Assembly (NCBI GenBank): GCA_030407005.1
Contig: JAUDYN010000004.1
Location: 1,426,001 to 1,490,000 of the forward strand
DNA: 64,000 nucleotides
Source of the DNA: Desarmillaria ectypa
Lineage: Eukaryota > Basidiomycota > Agaricomycetes > Agaricales > Physalacriaceae
Reading direction: 5' to 3'
Part shown: one piece after another, positions 25,701 to 37,641 of the stretch
Layout of the letters: the number at the start of each line of letters is the position of its first letter
How positions within the stretch are numbered: position 1 is the first letter of the stretch
Notes under the pieces: model-generated
Seen by the model: the letters and a program-made list of their open reading frames with translations, nothing else
What the model was told of the DNA's origin: nothing
Database searches by the model: none
Made by a program: the position numbers and the translations under genes

Positions 25701-25919
25701 CTTCAGCTTCATGTGCATCCTCAATGGAGAAGGCAGAGGTATTTGAGTCTGTGAAATGGACCCAGGGATGAATGAGTAGAATTTCCATTTGTTCTCCCAG
25801 TTGGATGGGGGGTATCCTCTGGGGAAGGACATGGTCAGGGTGAGGCAGTGGGCAGGGAGGAAGTTGCAGGTGTTGGGGTCACCTTTCATGGTGAAGAAGC
25901 ATTCATGCTTCTTCTTCAT
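22767..25919 (-). pseudogene. E2 gag remnant with CCHC knuckle
   Basis: Minus strand. The N-terminal part at 25919-25350 is proline-rich (SFPRGYPPSNWENKWKFYSF). A middle part at 24950-24540 is followed by the capsid core at about 24330-23975 (LFATSHFEGATKDWWVYKRP), then the knuckle CFHCDEKSHMSKDCP near 23590-23540. The gag stop is TAG at 23450-23452, followed by a small hairpin (23425-23444). The protease-pol frame overlaps in the -1 frame, as in E8. Broken into several frames. Confidence 0.8.
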
Positions 25920-26025
25920 ACATTAGTATGAGAAGAGCAGTAAAAAGGATGAGGAGTGTGGTGCCCCCAATAGCAGCACCAAGAGTGATAATGTGTTGGT
26001 TGTTTTTGTTTTTGTTGTTTGTCAT
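25903..26025 (-). CDS. E2 leader micro-ORF with one transmembrane helix
   Basis: A 40-codon ATG-to-TGA frame at the very 5' end of E2, between the primer site and gag. It has a polar head (TNNKNKNNQH) and a hydrophobic helix AIGGTTLLILFTALLILMYE, then acidic residues. The helix recurs in the same place in E3 (31344-31228) and E8 (62713-62594) although DNA around it has diverged, which argues for selection on the peptide. Its last codons overlap, in another frame, an ATG that opens the gag reading frame. It may be a separate small membrane protein or a former N-terminus of Gag. No function is known. Confidence 0.55.
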   Translation of the reverse strand: MTNNKNKNNQHIITLGAAIGGTTLLILFTALLILMYEEEA

Positions 26026-26066
26026 GAATGCTACTTTTATGGCTAGCATAGAAGGAGTGGGATGTT

Positions 26067-26080
26067 TACCTTTCAACTAA
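26067..26080 (-). promoter_or_regulatory. E2 self-priming site next to the 5' LTR
   Basis: The 14 bases beside the 5' LTR read, on the plus strand, TACCTTTCAACTAA. They pair with 26216-26229 (TTAGTCGAAAGGTA) inside the LTR with one mismatch, explained by CpG decay (TCG to TTG). No TGG-starting tRNA primer site is present. Confidence 0.65.
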
Positions 26081-26475
26081 TGTTATAGCCCTGTCTAACA
26101 CATGACTTGGGATGTAAGCTTCTCTCTAGGCTGTCTCACATTTGGACAATCACCCTTTAGTAGAGAGTTTGGCTAGATCTTTGGTTTTGTGTAGTAGAAG
26201 GTATATAGATGCAATTTAGTCGAAAGGTAGAGTACAATGGTGAAGACTACTCTACTTATATACTGAAAGTATGGTGTTATTAATAGATGAAACAGTATCA
26301 TCCATAAGAGAACGGTGTGTAAGTCAGATGGATCATGGATGAATAAGAGTAGACTAGAGTATGAATCATCAAGAAATGGGATAGTCATCAGTGAATATGT
26401 TGATACTGTCTGAGATAAGATGTGTGGTGTCATGGATATGATGAAATCAGATAAGATAATAGAAAAATTATAACA
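26081..26475 (-). repeat. 5' LTR of E2
   Basis: Runs TGTTATAGCCCTG...AAATTATAACA, 395 bases, homologous to 18269-18662. It holds a TATATAAG-like box on the minus strand near 26260 and GATAAG repeats near 26447. To its right the sequence changes at once to the pol of E3. Confidence 0.85.
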
Positions 26476-28191
26476 GAATAATCCTATATGAATTTCTAAT
26501 AGAAGTTTATGAATCCAAGAAAAGATTATAGTTCTTTCTTCTTGGTCAGTGTTGACCATTCAGTAATCTCTGCTACTTTGACTGGATCCATCCAGATGGC
26601 ATCTTCACTGATGATGACACTTAGATATTCAGTTTTGAGTACTTTGAACTCACACTTCTCTGCTTTGAGGAACAGTTTATTTTCTCATAGTCACTGGAGT
26701 ACTTGTCATATGACTTGTTGGTGTTCCTCCAGGGTTTTGGTAAAGATGAGAATATCATCAAGGTATATAGTGACTTTTCCTCCAGCAATAAGATCCTTGA
26801 AAATATCATTCATTGTCCACTGGAAAGTGGCTGGTGAATTAGTTAAACCAAAGAATATTACAGTAGGCTTGAATAGCCCATGATTGGTCCTGAATGCTGC
26901 CTTCTCTTCATCGCCTTCCCAGATGTGTATGTTGTTATATTCCCATTGTACATCTAATTTAAAGAAGTATTTTGCATCTCATAGTTTATCAATAAGCTCA
27001 GAGATGAGAGAGAGAGGGTATTGATTCTTTATGGTCATTTCATTCAGTTTGCAATAGTCCTGAATGGGGCAAAGGGAGCCATCTTTCTTTTTTACAAAAA
27101 AAGCATGACATGAATGGGGATTTTGAGGGGTGAATTTGCTCCAAGTCCAAGTTTTCATCCAGAAACTTGTCCAATTGCTCTTGCTTAATTCGATTGAGTG
27201 GATAGACTTTACAGTCTAGTGTAGATTTGGTGTTGGGCACCAGCTCAATAGCATAGTCCCAGGGTTTCTGTTTGGAGAGTTTGTTGAAACTTTTCTTGGA
27301 GAATAGATCTTGGAAGCTTCTATACTGAGAAGAAACCATCTCCTCAAATGTCTTCTTCAGTTTGTCAGCATTGGTGGCTGCACTAACTCATTAGCATGAT
27401 GTACTGCTTGGATGAGAAGTTCTTCTTGCATGTTAATGGCAAGAATAGTTTCACTATTTTCTAGTTCCTAGTTCTTTATCCCAATGATCTTCATCATTTG
27501 AATCAGGAAGAGGAAAAGGATTTTTGATGCACTGACAGCATTCAAAGATCATGCTTCTGGTTTTTCAGTTGATTACTAGATTATGGTGTTTCAGCCAATT
27601 GTGGCCCAAATAGATGGTTTTGGAACTGAGGTCTATGACCACTAGGTCAATTCATTCAGTGTGACTACTGATCATCATTCAGAGTTCAACAAACTCAGTG
27701 ATGTCTCCCATCTTATTGTGGGTTCCATCCATATTATAAACAGGAATGGGGGCAGCAGCTTTTTGAGTATCCAACTGGTGTTGGAGGATGTATGACTGGT
27801 TGATAGAGCTGCCTGTATAGCCACTATCCAGAAGCACTCTGGTCATAAGGGCCTTCTTCCCCATGCATAGAGCAAGTTGGACATTCACTATAAAGTCTCT
27901 TCCTGAACTTTTGGTTCCTCAAATATATCAGATCAGTTCTCAGAGTTCATAGAGTTGCTCTCAAGCTTGACTCTTCCCAGTCTGCAAGCTCTTGATGAGC
28001 TCTTTGGTGATCTCTCCAAGTTGTTTAGGATAGACCCATATGGAGAGGATAGCCTTAGCAATTGCCAAGTTCTTTGCCATGAGGATTGTGCAAAGAGTCC
28101 AATCGACTCCAAATAGCTTATACCACATGTGATTAGGTACCTCCTTATTAGGCAGGACTTCAGTTGTTGGTGAAGATTGTAGTTCCTTCAT
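26476..28191 (-). pseudogene. E3 protease-RT remnant
   Basis: Minus strand. Linker at 28191-27961 (VPNHMWYKLFGVDWTL), protease at 27888-27679 with VLLDSGYTGSSINQSYI (DSG kept), RT from about 27340 with ELVPNTKSTLDCKVYPLNRI, and an intact YLDDILIF motif near 26765-26745. It ends in the RNase H entry (SFLGFINFY equivalent) at 26476. Several TGA stops and shifts. Confidence 0.8.
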
Positions 28192-31100
28192 CTGTTGTTT
28201 CTTCCATTGTAGGAAAGAGATGTTATCCTTCTTGTCAGGTACTTTGATGATAGTGATTCTGTGAATCAGCCCCCTCTTTACTGTCTGGGTGCTAGCAAAT
28301 CCTCTCTGTTCATCAGCTGTTACTGCCTCTAATGGGGTTCAAGCAACTGCATTGCTGTCTCCAGAGGTGTCAGTCACTATGGTAAAGAGTCACTCCTGGC
28401 CATAGGGGTTAGAAGCCATCAGTGTTAATGGCTTGACCTTCTCTTTCCCTACCAAGTCAGATGATTCATTATGAGACCCCCAGTCAGTGTCCAAGGTGAC
28501 CTTCATATGTTTCCTGATCTCTTCCTTAGACTGAGAGTTTTATGAGTCAGATGCTCTGATTGTTTCCTGAGGGATTTCTGGTGTTCAGCCTTGATAGATG
28601 CTTGCTTCCTCCACAGACCCTAGTGAAGCAGGACTTGACTCCCTAAGCAGAAGTGCTGGGGTGTTTGGCTTCAGAGGCCTGAGGGCATCCCATCTACTAA
28701 CCTTGGTCCACAGTATAACCTGTGTAGTTATTGGACTCAGAGAGTCCAATAACCTTTATGTGGTGCCAGCACCATCTGACAATTCTCACACTTTGTCAGA
28801 GGGGCAGGATTCTTTGTATGTCTTAGTGTTGGTACACTCTGTGAGTGCTTCATATCAGTTTATGTTCAATTCTTTTAGTGTGTTTGGGGCAGCATCACTA
28901 TCAATTCTGGCCATGCAAGAGGAATCAAACCCTTGATGGCCTACTCTTTTGCCTCTTCAATCTTGGCTGTGGTTTCCACTATGTTAGTAGTACCTACTGG
29001 CTGAATGTTCTTGAAATCCCTTTTCTTAGGGTAGTCTTTGGCCATATGGCCCTTCTTATTGTATCTGAAACACCTTCCCTTGACTTTCTGTCAGTCCACT
29101 TTCATTGGCTGTCCCACTCCATTATAGGTTGTCTATCAACCAGTACTAAAATCCTGACTGAAATCCACATTGGCCATTGGCTTAGGAGCTGAGAAACTTG
29201 TCACTCCAGCAGCAGCCTTGCTGCTGGGTTGGATGTGGGTAGGGTAGGAGTCTTTCTTTTGTCCCTTGCACAGGATGCCAGCAGTCTGATCAAAGACCCA
29301 CTTTCTCTGTTGCTTCTTGTACATTTATAGAATGTGTTCTTTCTATTCTGAATATATTTGAGAAATGCTCACCCCCATGTTGGAGATGAATATAGTGTAT
29401 GAGAAGAGAACTCCTAGTTGTACTGCCTTGACCATCACTCTATGCTCATTCTCATCTATCCTTCAACCTGCTAACTTCACTTCCTCTTCCAGCTTCTGAA
29501 AGTAATGAGATGTGGGTTGTGTCCCCATCTAGAGGTCAAACATTCTCTTTTCATAGACCTCCTTGATTGTGGGGTCCCAGAACTGTCAGGTGACAAGATC
29601 AATGAATTCCTTCTAACTTGGGTATTAGAATTAGGGGGCCATACTATCATAGGTATTGGCTATCCAGTATTCAGGTCTCTTGTAGACCCACCAATTTTTG
29701 GCAGCTCTCTCAAAATGGGAGGTCATGAATAATACCAAATGCAATAGCAATTGGAAGTAGTGATAGAACACTTCAAAATAGGTGATGCAGTTGCCTATAA
29801 AGTGTTTGATGTCATCATGGTCCTCCTTGAATAGTTTAGGGAGTTGAACAAGGATTGGCTTGATCCTCAGATATAAAATGTCATTGGGTGCATTCTCAAT
29901 AGGATTCAGATAGGAGTCAGGCAGAGCCTGTCCCAGAGGTAGTCTTAAGATCAAAAATTAATCTGACCTTGGGTTTAGAGCTTGTGAGGGCTCATGGGTC
30001 TTCCATATTTGGGGTCTTTGCCTTTGTCTCTGAGTCACCATATTATTGCATGGACAGCCTTGTCTGCTTCTGCTGTAGTGAGTTCTTGACAGATCTCTTT
30101 GATTCATTGCTCCTTTTGGGCTAGTTTTTCTCTAGCCTCTTCTATTTGTTCTTTTGCTGATGGTTGCAGCATTTTGGCAGGGGCAGAACTTAGTCCAGGA
30201 TCTTCTCCCATGTCTGCAAATAAGAGACTGCCACCCTGATATGGGTGGTAGCCAGATTATCAGACTCACCTTGTCAGTGGTGAGTCAGAGAGTGGTTGTG
30301 GCTGGTAGGTTGGGGTGTCTAGAGAGTATTAAGCATAGTTCATATATTGGGGCTAGAATGTTTCCAGCCTAGTGTAGTATTCTGAGGAGTAGGTAAAATT
30401 ATCAAAGTTGGGCCTTGGGTCCATTCTCTGCTGGTCAGTTCACCTTTCTTCAGGCCAGTTTCTGAAGAGCATGCTCTAGTTCCTGTCACTCCTCCATTGT
30501 TCTTGAGTGTAGCCCAGATGCCAAATCCTCTGCAGCATGAGGGGGGTATTGTTGTCTGAACCTATTTGTCTGAATCTGAGCATGTATATTAGGCTCTGAG
30601 TTTGGCCTGTATACTGGATCCCCTTGGTTGAGCACCAGCCACTCATTCATGTTGGGACAAATTTGGGGCCATGCAGTTCTGGCCTCAATATCTACCCTTC
30701 AGAGTTTCTAGGCAGCAGTTTTAAATAGCCCAAAAAGGGCTCAATCAATATCTGAGAGTTCTGGCCACTCATAGTCAGCTCTGTTGGGATTGAAGGGATC
30801 ATTGGAGGCTGTGAGAGTGGCTGAGGTCATGGTATTATTGGAGTCATTATCATCAGAGATTTCAATGATGGAGAGGGAGAATGAAGAGTTGGACTCTATT
30901 TCTCTACTAGGCCAGGAGCCCTGCTCCTAGGTGGTGATGGCTCAGAGGCCATAAGAGTGGGTGCTGGGATGGGATATACCCATCCTGGAGTTGTTTGGGT
31001 GTCAAACCCAGACATGAGCTGAATGAGACAAAGTGTAGGGAGGAGGGGGAAACTTTCTGTTTTGGGTCATATTCTATATGTCCTGCTTGGGTTCTTGTGG

Positions 31101-31227
31101 AGTGGGGGTCATTCTATCTCATTGTTGGGGGGGGTGGGGCAGGGGCAGGTCTTCTTGGTAAGACATGGAGGGGATGTCGGGATAGTTGGGGTGGTAGTCA
31201 AAGTCATTGTTGTTGGTATAGGCATGC
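28192..31227 (-). pseudogene. E3 gag remnant
   Basis: Minus strand. The capsid core is at 29954-29631 (DDIKHFIGNCITYFEVFYHY, HFERAAKNWWVYKRPEYW), then YKKQQRKWVFDQTAG near 29320. The zinc knuckle near 29090-29030 reads CFRYNKKGHMAKDYP: two of its three cysteines have become tyrosine. The gag stop and the hairpin-bearing -1 overlap are near 28950-28900. The rest is proline-rich and broken. Purifying selection has clearly lapsed. Confidence 0.75.
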
Positions 31228-31344
31228 TTAGATTTCTTTTTTATATGCTAGTATGAAGAGTGCTGTAAATAGCACTAGTAGGACTGCACTGCCAATGGTG
31301 GTACCAAGAGTTATTATTCATTTATTTTCTGGTCTTTTGGGCAT
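31228..31344 (-). pseudogene. E3 copy of the transmembrane micro-ORF, one stop
   Basis: Same position and length as in E2 (39 codons to the TAA). It has the hydrophobic core TIGSAVLLVLFTALFILAYK, preceded by a TGA at codon 9 that is probably a decayed CGA. Confidence 0.5.
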
Positions 31345-31388
31345 ATAATATGCTACTTCACAGCTAGCAGTGAAGAAGTGGGTATGGG

Positions 31389-31401
31389 ATCTTTCAACTA
31401 A
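31389..31401 (-). promoter_or_regulatory. E3 self-priming site
   Basis: The plus-strand bases ATCTTTCAACTAA, directly beside the LTR, are the exact reverse complement of 31534-31546 (TTAGTTGAAAGAT) inside the LTR. Confidence 0.7.
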
Positions 31402-31759
31402 TGTTAAGACCCAACTGCACATGATCTTAGGATCATGCACAACTCCAAGGCTGTCTCATGTTTGGACAATCACCTATGACTAGAGCATGGCTGGATCTTT
31501 AGATGTGTGAAGTAGTTGGTATAAAGATTAAGTTTAGTTGAAAGATAGAGAATATACATGAAAACTGTTCTACTTATATACTAAAAGTATGAACTAATAA
31601 TAGATACATCCATGTGTTGTCTATGCATGATATGAGTAAACTGTCTGACTGCCTGATGACCATAGTGAGGTGACTAAGAATAGTGGACATTATGGTAAAA
31701 TTGATGGTGCAATAGAGATTGGTTTTGGATAAGATAAGAGAAATAGAAAAATTATAACA
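31402..31759 (-). repeat. 5' LTR of E3
   Basis: Runs TGTTAAGACCC...AAATTATAACA, 358 bases, with a GATAAGATAAG pair near 31726. To its right begins an inverted, truncated L-type LTR. Confidence 0.8.
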
Positions 31760-32483
31760 CCCAGATAATATTTATAGTTCTGCCTCAGTAGTATATAAGT
31801 AGTGGGATGGGCATTTGTGTAAAGCAGGCAAGCCATTCCTGCAGTTGAGCTCTCACTGGTAGTAACTGGTGTCTCCAACTAAAGGCTTTTGTGCTTAATC
31901 TCAACAAAGTGATCAATAGTCACTAAGTCACCCATAGTATTGCATTGAATTAAAGTCCCTTAGAGTCACTGTTGTGTCCTGCAAAGGTCTGGAGTGTTTT
32001 GAAGTTAGTTCAAGCAAAGTTCTCAGAGTTATAGTATTATTCTTAGGCCAAGAGTGTGGCTAGTCAAGTCTTTATCACTTGTAGGAAGCAGTATAGAGCT
32101 AAGAGTGCCACTAGTCAGCCAAGAGTGCGACTGGTCAAGTGTTTATCACTTGTAAGAAGCAGTATAGGGCCAAGAGCGCCACCAGTCTGAAGCAGTTTCA
32201 GTCAGAACGAGCGCAGTAGCTCAAACCAAGTCACTCTTTACCCAATTGTGTCTTACCAACCACACTAGTATGAGTAGTACTTTGTATAACTCACTAGTAA
32301 TGAATAAAATGTCTTTAAGACAACTGTACTTGATCATTGAAGTCTGCAGAGTGCTTCCATCATACTCAAAACCACCCAAATTCAATATTGGTGATTAAGT
32401 GTAGAGTAGTAAGAGGTTTAGTGTGATTGGTGTTCATTGCTGTTCTCTAATTCTTTTGTCACTCACTGTTACCAAGCACATCA
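31760..32483 (+). repeat. Inverted, truncated old LTR of the L family
   Basis: The reverse complement of the first 760 or so bases of the L LTR, ending GTTACCAAGCACATCA at 32483. It nearly mirrors 17300-18050 and shares its derived bases, but lacks one internal block of about 30 bases between GTGGCACTCTT repeats. It retains some CpG that the other copy has lost (AACGAGCGCAGTAG). It interrupts E4 gag. Confidence 0.8.
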
Positions 32484-35400
32484 ATGGGTCCCAGGAAGGA
32501 CACATCAACAGGCTGATGGATAACATATAGAGGATCAGGACAACCAATAGAGGTTGACTGATGCAAGGTGGAGGGGCAATGTTTTAGATGCAATGAGAAA
32601 GGCCATATAGTGAAAGACTGTCCCAAGAAGAAAGAATATCAGGACATTCTGTCAATGGCAGTTGCTAAGAAGGAGGAAAAAAGTGATGCCAAAATCAAGA
32701 AAGTAAAAGTATAGGTTGCCAAGAGCTTAATTCCCCTTGTGCAACCAAGGCTGAAATTGGTGTGTCTCCCATTCCTGCTGGTCAGTCTTATGTATCACCT
32801 GTAGGACAACCTTTAAATATATGCATTCAAATAAACAACTTTGTTATCATCTTGAACACACCAAAAGAATCAAAACCCACAAACTGATATAATACACTAA
32901 CCAAGTGCAATGAAACAATGATCTACACTGAATCCCAAGCCTCTGATGAAGCATAGGATTTGCCAAGTGGTGCTGGCACTGTAATATGGGCTATGTCTGG
33001 GACAGAGACAAGTTGATGGGATGCCTTCAGGCCTTTAAAGCCAAAAGTCTTAGCATCCTCAGAGGGGTCAAGTCATGCTTCATCAGGGATGGTGGAGGAT
33101 GGATCAAGTGCCTACCAAGGCTGAATGATATAAGGGCTCTCTGACAAAGCTGCACTGATGGCTCAAGTCACTGACCAGGGATTCTAGAATGAATCATTAG
33201 ACTTGGAGGGAAAGGGGAAGACCAAACCATTAGCACTGACAACCCAGGTCAACCCTGCTGGCCTTGAGCGACCCTTCACCATAAAAACTGATGCCTCCAA
33301 AGATGGTGATGCAGCTCCTCAAACCTCATTGGAGGCAGTTGACACACACTTGGATGACAAGAAAGCCAAAGAACAGGCAGGATCTGCTGGCACCCAGGCA
33401 GTAAAAAGAGGGCTCAGGGTTACCATTGTTAAGATACCTGACAAAGAAGATGACACTGCATTCCTTCATTGGAAGGAGCAACAGATGAAGAATAAAGAAA
33501 TACTGACATCTGAAGCACCTCCTAACAAGGGGATACCTGAGCACATCTAGTACAAACTGTTTGGCATAGATTGGACTCTATATGCCATTCAAACAGCCAA
33601 GACCATGGCCACTGCCAAAGCTGCACTCTCTATTTGGGTTCATCCCAAATGACTTGGTGAGATCACCAAGGAACTCATCCAAGATCTACAGAATGAAGAG
33701 AGTGAGGCATGAGAACACCTCTATGAACTCCAAGAACCTATTCAATATATTCAAGGCACCAAAAGTTCTGAAAGGGACTTCATGGTGGATGTACAACTCA
33801 CCCCATGCACTGGGACAAAGATTCTAGCAACCAGAGCACTATTAGATAGTGGCTGCATTGGTAGCTCTATTAACCAATCCTATGTTCTCCAACATAATCT
33901 GGACACCCAAAAGGCTGCTGCCTTGATCCCAGTATATAATGCTGATAGAACCCACAACAAAGTGGGTAGCATTATAGAATTCATGGAACTCTGAATGACA
34001 ATTGGGGAACACACTGAATGAATCGACTTAGCAGTCACTGACCTAGGTTCCAAGGTGATCTACTTGGGCTATGATTGGCTAAAATGCTATAATCCAGTTA
34101 TAAACTGAAAAACTGAACAGATGATTTTTAGACAATATCAATGCATCAGGAATCCCCTTCCTTTTCCTGATGCAGATGATGAAGACAAATGAGATGAGGA
34201 ATTGGAGGATGGCAAAACCATCCTAGCTGTCAATATGCAGGAGAAACTGATGATTTGGGCCATACATCATGCTAATGACTTGGTGGCAGCTGCTCACACC
34301 TTAGTACCTCCCCAATATCAAAGCTTCTGAGATCTGTTCTTGAAGGAGAGCTTTGACAAATTACCAGAACAAAAGCCTTGGGATCATGCTATCAAGCTAA
34401 TGCCCAATGCAAAGTCCACACTAGACTGTAAAGTCTATCTGCTGAATTGAAATGAACAAGAACAACTTGACAAGTTCTTAGATGAAAACCTCAACTCCAG
34501 ACATATCTGTCCATCTAAATTCCCATTTGCTTCTCCATTCGTCTTCATAAAAAAGAAGGATGGTTCTCTTTGATCTGTTCAAGATTATCACAAACTAAAT
34601 AAAATGATGATCAAAAATTATTATCCACTTTCTCTGATTGCTGAGCTCATTGACAAGTTACAAGATGTTAAGTACTTCTTCAAACTTGATGTCTAATGGG
34701 GATACAATAATGTCTGAATCTGAGGTGGGAATGAGAAGAAAGCAGTATTCCAAACTAATCACAGGCTCTTTGAACCCACAGTGATGTTCTTCAGTCTCAC
34801 CAACTCACCCACTACATTCCAGTGGATAATGAATGACATTTTCCAAAACCTCATCACAGGAGGAAAGGTTACCATTTATCTGGATGATATTCTTATTTTC
34901 ACCAAGACTTTAAAGGAACATTGATGAATCATCCAACAAGTACTTCAACAGCTATGAGAGAACAAACTGTTCCTCAAAGCTGAAAAGTGCGAATTTGAAG
35001 TGTTAGAAACTGAATACTTAGGCATCATTATCAGTGAAGATGCAATACATATGGATCCAGTCAAAGTAGCAGGGATAGCTGAATGGCCAACTCCCACTAA
35101 AAAGAAGGAGCTACAATCCTTTTTAGGTTTCACCAACTTCTACCAGAAATTTATATGGGACTACTCCCATATCATCTGATCATTGACACAGCTAACTGGA
35201 AATGCTGAATGGATATGAGAAAAGGAACAAGAGGAAGCTTTTCTCCAACTAAAGCAACAAATGACAATAAATGTTATTTTAGCCATTCCATTGGATGATG
35301 GGAAGTTTAGAATCAAGGCCAATGCCAGTGATGGAGCCATCAGCACCATGCTCAGTCAGGAACAAGGAGGCAAATGGAGACTCATTGTGTTCATGTCAAA

Positions 35401-37183
35401 AGTGCTAACTATCACTGAATGCAACTATGAAATATATGACAAGGAGCTGTTGGCAATTATGCTAGCCTTAGAAGAATGGTGACATTATATAATAGATGCA
35501 AAAGAGGAAATCAAAATCTGGACAGATCACCAGAATCTCCAGTACTTCTGAAAGCCACAAAAACTGAACCGATGACAAGTCCAGTGGGTAACTAAACTCA
35601 CCAAGTATCATTTTATGCTGCAACACAAATCTGATACAGCCAACTGAAAAGCAGATCTACTCAGTTGATAAGATGATCATGACCAAGGAAAAGGAGACAA
35701 CCATGACATAGTGGTTCTTCTTCCAGAACACTTCTGCATGTTGATCTTACTCTCCAAATCAGAAGGAGAAAATTTGAGATGCAACACAACAGAAGAATCA
35801 GTGGGATATTGGAATTTCCAACTCTCTCAATCATGAGTGAGGAATCACTCAGAATCAGAGGATCCTATACTATGATGGACAGGTTTACTTTCCCCAAAAT
35901 GAATCTCTTTAAGGAGAGATCATCACCTGTCATTATGATCACAGCAAGACACCCTAGTACAACCAAAACTGTCAAATTAATATTTTATGACTATTGGTGG
36001 CTGAAATTGAAGAAAGATGTCAAACAGTACATCAAGGGATGTGAAGTGTGCTAGCACACTAAGAGTAGTACTCAGGCCAAGGCTGCACCTCTTCACTTGA
36101 ACATAATCTCTGTTGCCCTGTGGACTCATATCTCTATTGACATGGTCACTGGACTCTCAGAATCCAATAGCTATAATGCACTACTAGTTATAGTGGATAG
36201 ATTTCCAAGATGATTATACCAATTGCTTGTCACAAAGAACTCTCAGTGGAAGGATGGGCATGAATTTTACATGACTATGTCTATGCCAAACATGGAATAC
36301 TCCAGGTCATCATCTCTGACTGAGGGTCTCAATTCATATCAATCTTCATGAAAGACCTTTACCAAATGCTGAATGTCACTCTGAATGTCTTCACTGCTTA
36401 CCACCTGCAAACCAACAGACAGATAGAGCAAGTAAATCAGGAGATTGAGAAATATCTCTGAATCTTCATCAACCACTGACAGAATGATTAGAGTGATTGG
36501 TTACCAATAGCCAAGTTTACACACAATAACTGTGTACACTCAGCTATAGGAAAGAGTCCATTCATGGTCCTTTATGGGAGAAACCCATGACTCATACCTA
36601 GTTCATCATGGGAAACCCCATTTGCCAATCTAGCAGCCATGAAATTCACTGAAACCATGGTGCAAGTCTATAAGGAGATATATGACACCTTAGAAAAGGT
36701 GGCAACTCAAATGAAGGGGCAATACAATAAAAGAAAGCAAGCAGTGCAAGACTACCAAGTCAGTGATAAGGTCTAGTTGGACACCAGTAACCTTCACCTA
36801 CCACAACTGAAAAAGAAACTTGACAACAAACAGACTGGGCCATTCAAAATCCTCAAAAAAGCTGGGGCAGCAGCATATAAACTAAAATTGCCACCACACT
36901 GGAAAATCCATTCCTGCTTCAACAAGAAGCTATTAACACCCTATCTCACACCCACCTTTTCTAATCAGCAATTGCCACCACCACCACCCCTAGACTTGGT
37001 GGATGGACAGGAGGAGTATAAAATTGAAGAAGTATTGGACTCACGAATCTGTTGAGTACAAGCCAAGAAGGGACAATGGTCAAAAACCATAATGGACTAT
37101 CTAGTCAAATGGAAGGGATGGACACAGGAACACAATTCCTAGGTCAGAGAGACAAAAATGGCAAATGCTCAGGAAGCTATTGC
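32484..37183 (+). pseudogene. E4: plus-strand chromovirus, gag knuckle to chromodomain, dead
   Basis: The only chromovirus here on the plus strand. It starts inside gag just before the knuckle (CFRCNEKGHIVKDCP, about 32590-32635). Then come the linker (33203-33550), protease at 33782-33994 (ALLDSGCIGSSINQSYVLQ), RT with YLDDILIF near 34875-34900 and EYLGIIISEDA near 35015, RNase H at about 35260-35690, integrase at about 35980-36480 (YIKGCEVC; HISIDMVTGLSESNSYNALL equivalent) and a chromodomain near 36990-37180 (DYLVKWKGWTQEHNS). Dozens of TGA stops. It is cut on the left by an inverted L-type LTR and on the right by the LTR of E5. Confidence 0.85.
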
Positions 37184-37641
37184 TGTTATGGCCCTGTCTA
37201 ACATGTGACTTGGGATGTAAGCTGTATTCTCTGGGCTGTCTTGCATTTGGACAATCACCTGTTAATGAGATTTGAGCTAGGTCTTTGGTGTAGTGCAGTA
37301 GAAGGTATATGAATGTAATTTAGTCAAAAGATAGAGTACAAGTGTGAAAACTACTCTACTTATATACTGAATGTATGGCATTATTAATAGATGAAATGGT
37401 AAGGTTTCATGAGGAAATCTTGAGAGAGTCAGATAACCATGATCTAATCAGGCTGAACAGGAGTGACAATTGTGTAGAATTGGGGTGGCTGTTGGTGAAT
37501 ACGTCAATGCAGAGTGAAAATGATGTGAGATAAGATATGATATGTCATTGATATGACTGGATAAGATAAGATAATGGAAAAATTGTAACATTACCCCCTT
37601 ATTAAAGCAGTCATCCTGACTGCTAAGGTTCTTCTTTGGGG
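37184..37641 (-). mobile_element. E5: chromovirus 3' LTR plus 51 internal bases
   Basis: LTR 37184-37590 (TGTTATGGCCCTG...AAATTGTAACA) followed by TTACCCCCTTATTAAAGC, the purine-tract side of the element's 3' end. After 51 bases it is broken by the next LTR (E6). It was inserted into the chromodomain codons of E4. Its remainder, if it survives, lies beyond the right edge. Confidence 0.8.

Larger units (their letters stand above)
18269..26475 (-). mobile_element. E2: full-length but dead chromovirus (LTR to LTR)
   Basis: An 8.2 kb element on the minus strand with a 3' LTR at 18269-18662 and a 5' LTR at 26081-26475. From right to left it holds the self-priming site, a transmembrane micro-ORF, gag, protease, RT, RNase H, integrase and chromodomain. 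All main frames carry stops and shifts. The flanks differ: L-type LTR on the left, E3 pol on the right. No target duplication is visible (AAGAG against GAATA), so it may be a recombinant. Confidence 0.85.
26476..31759 (-). mobile_element. E3: 5' two-thirds of a dead chromovirus
   Basis: Minus strand. The 5' LTR is at 31402-31759. The self-priming site (31389-31401), micro-ORF (31344-31228), gag, protease and RT follow leftwards. The element is cut at 26476, at the start of RNase H, by the 5' LTR of E2. RNase H, integrase, chromodomain and the 3' LTR of this copy are missing from the window. Confidence 0.8.
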
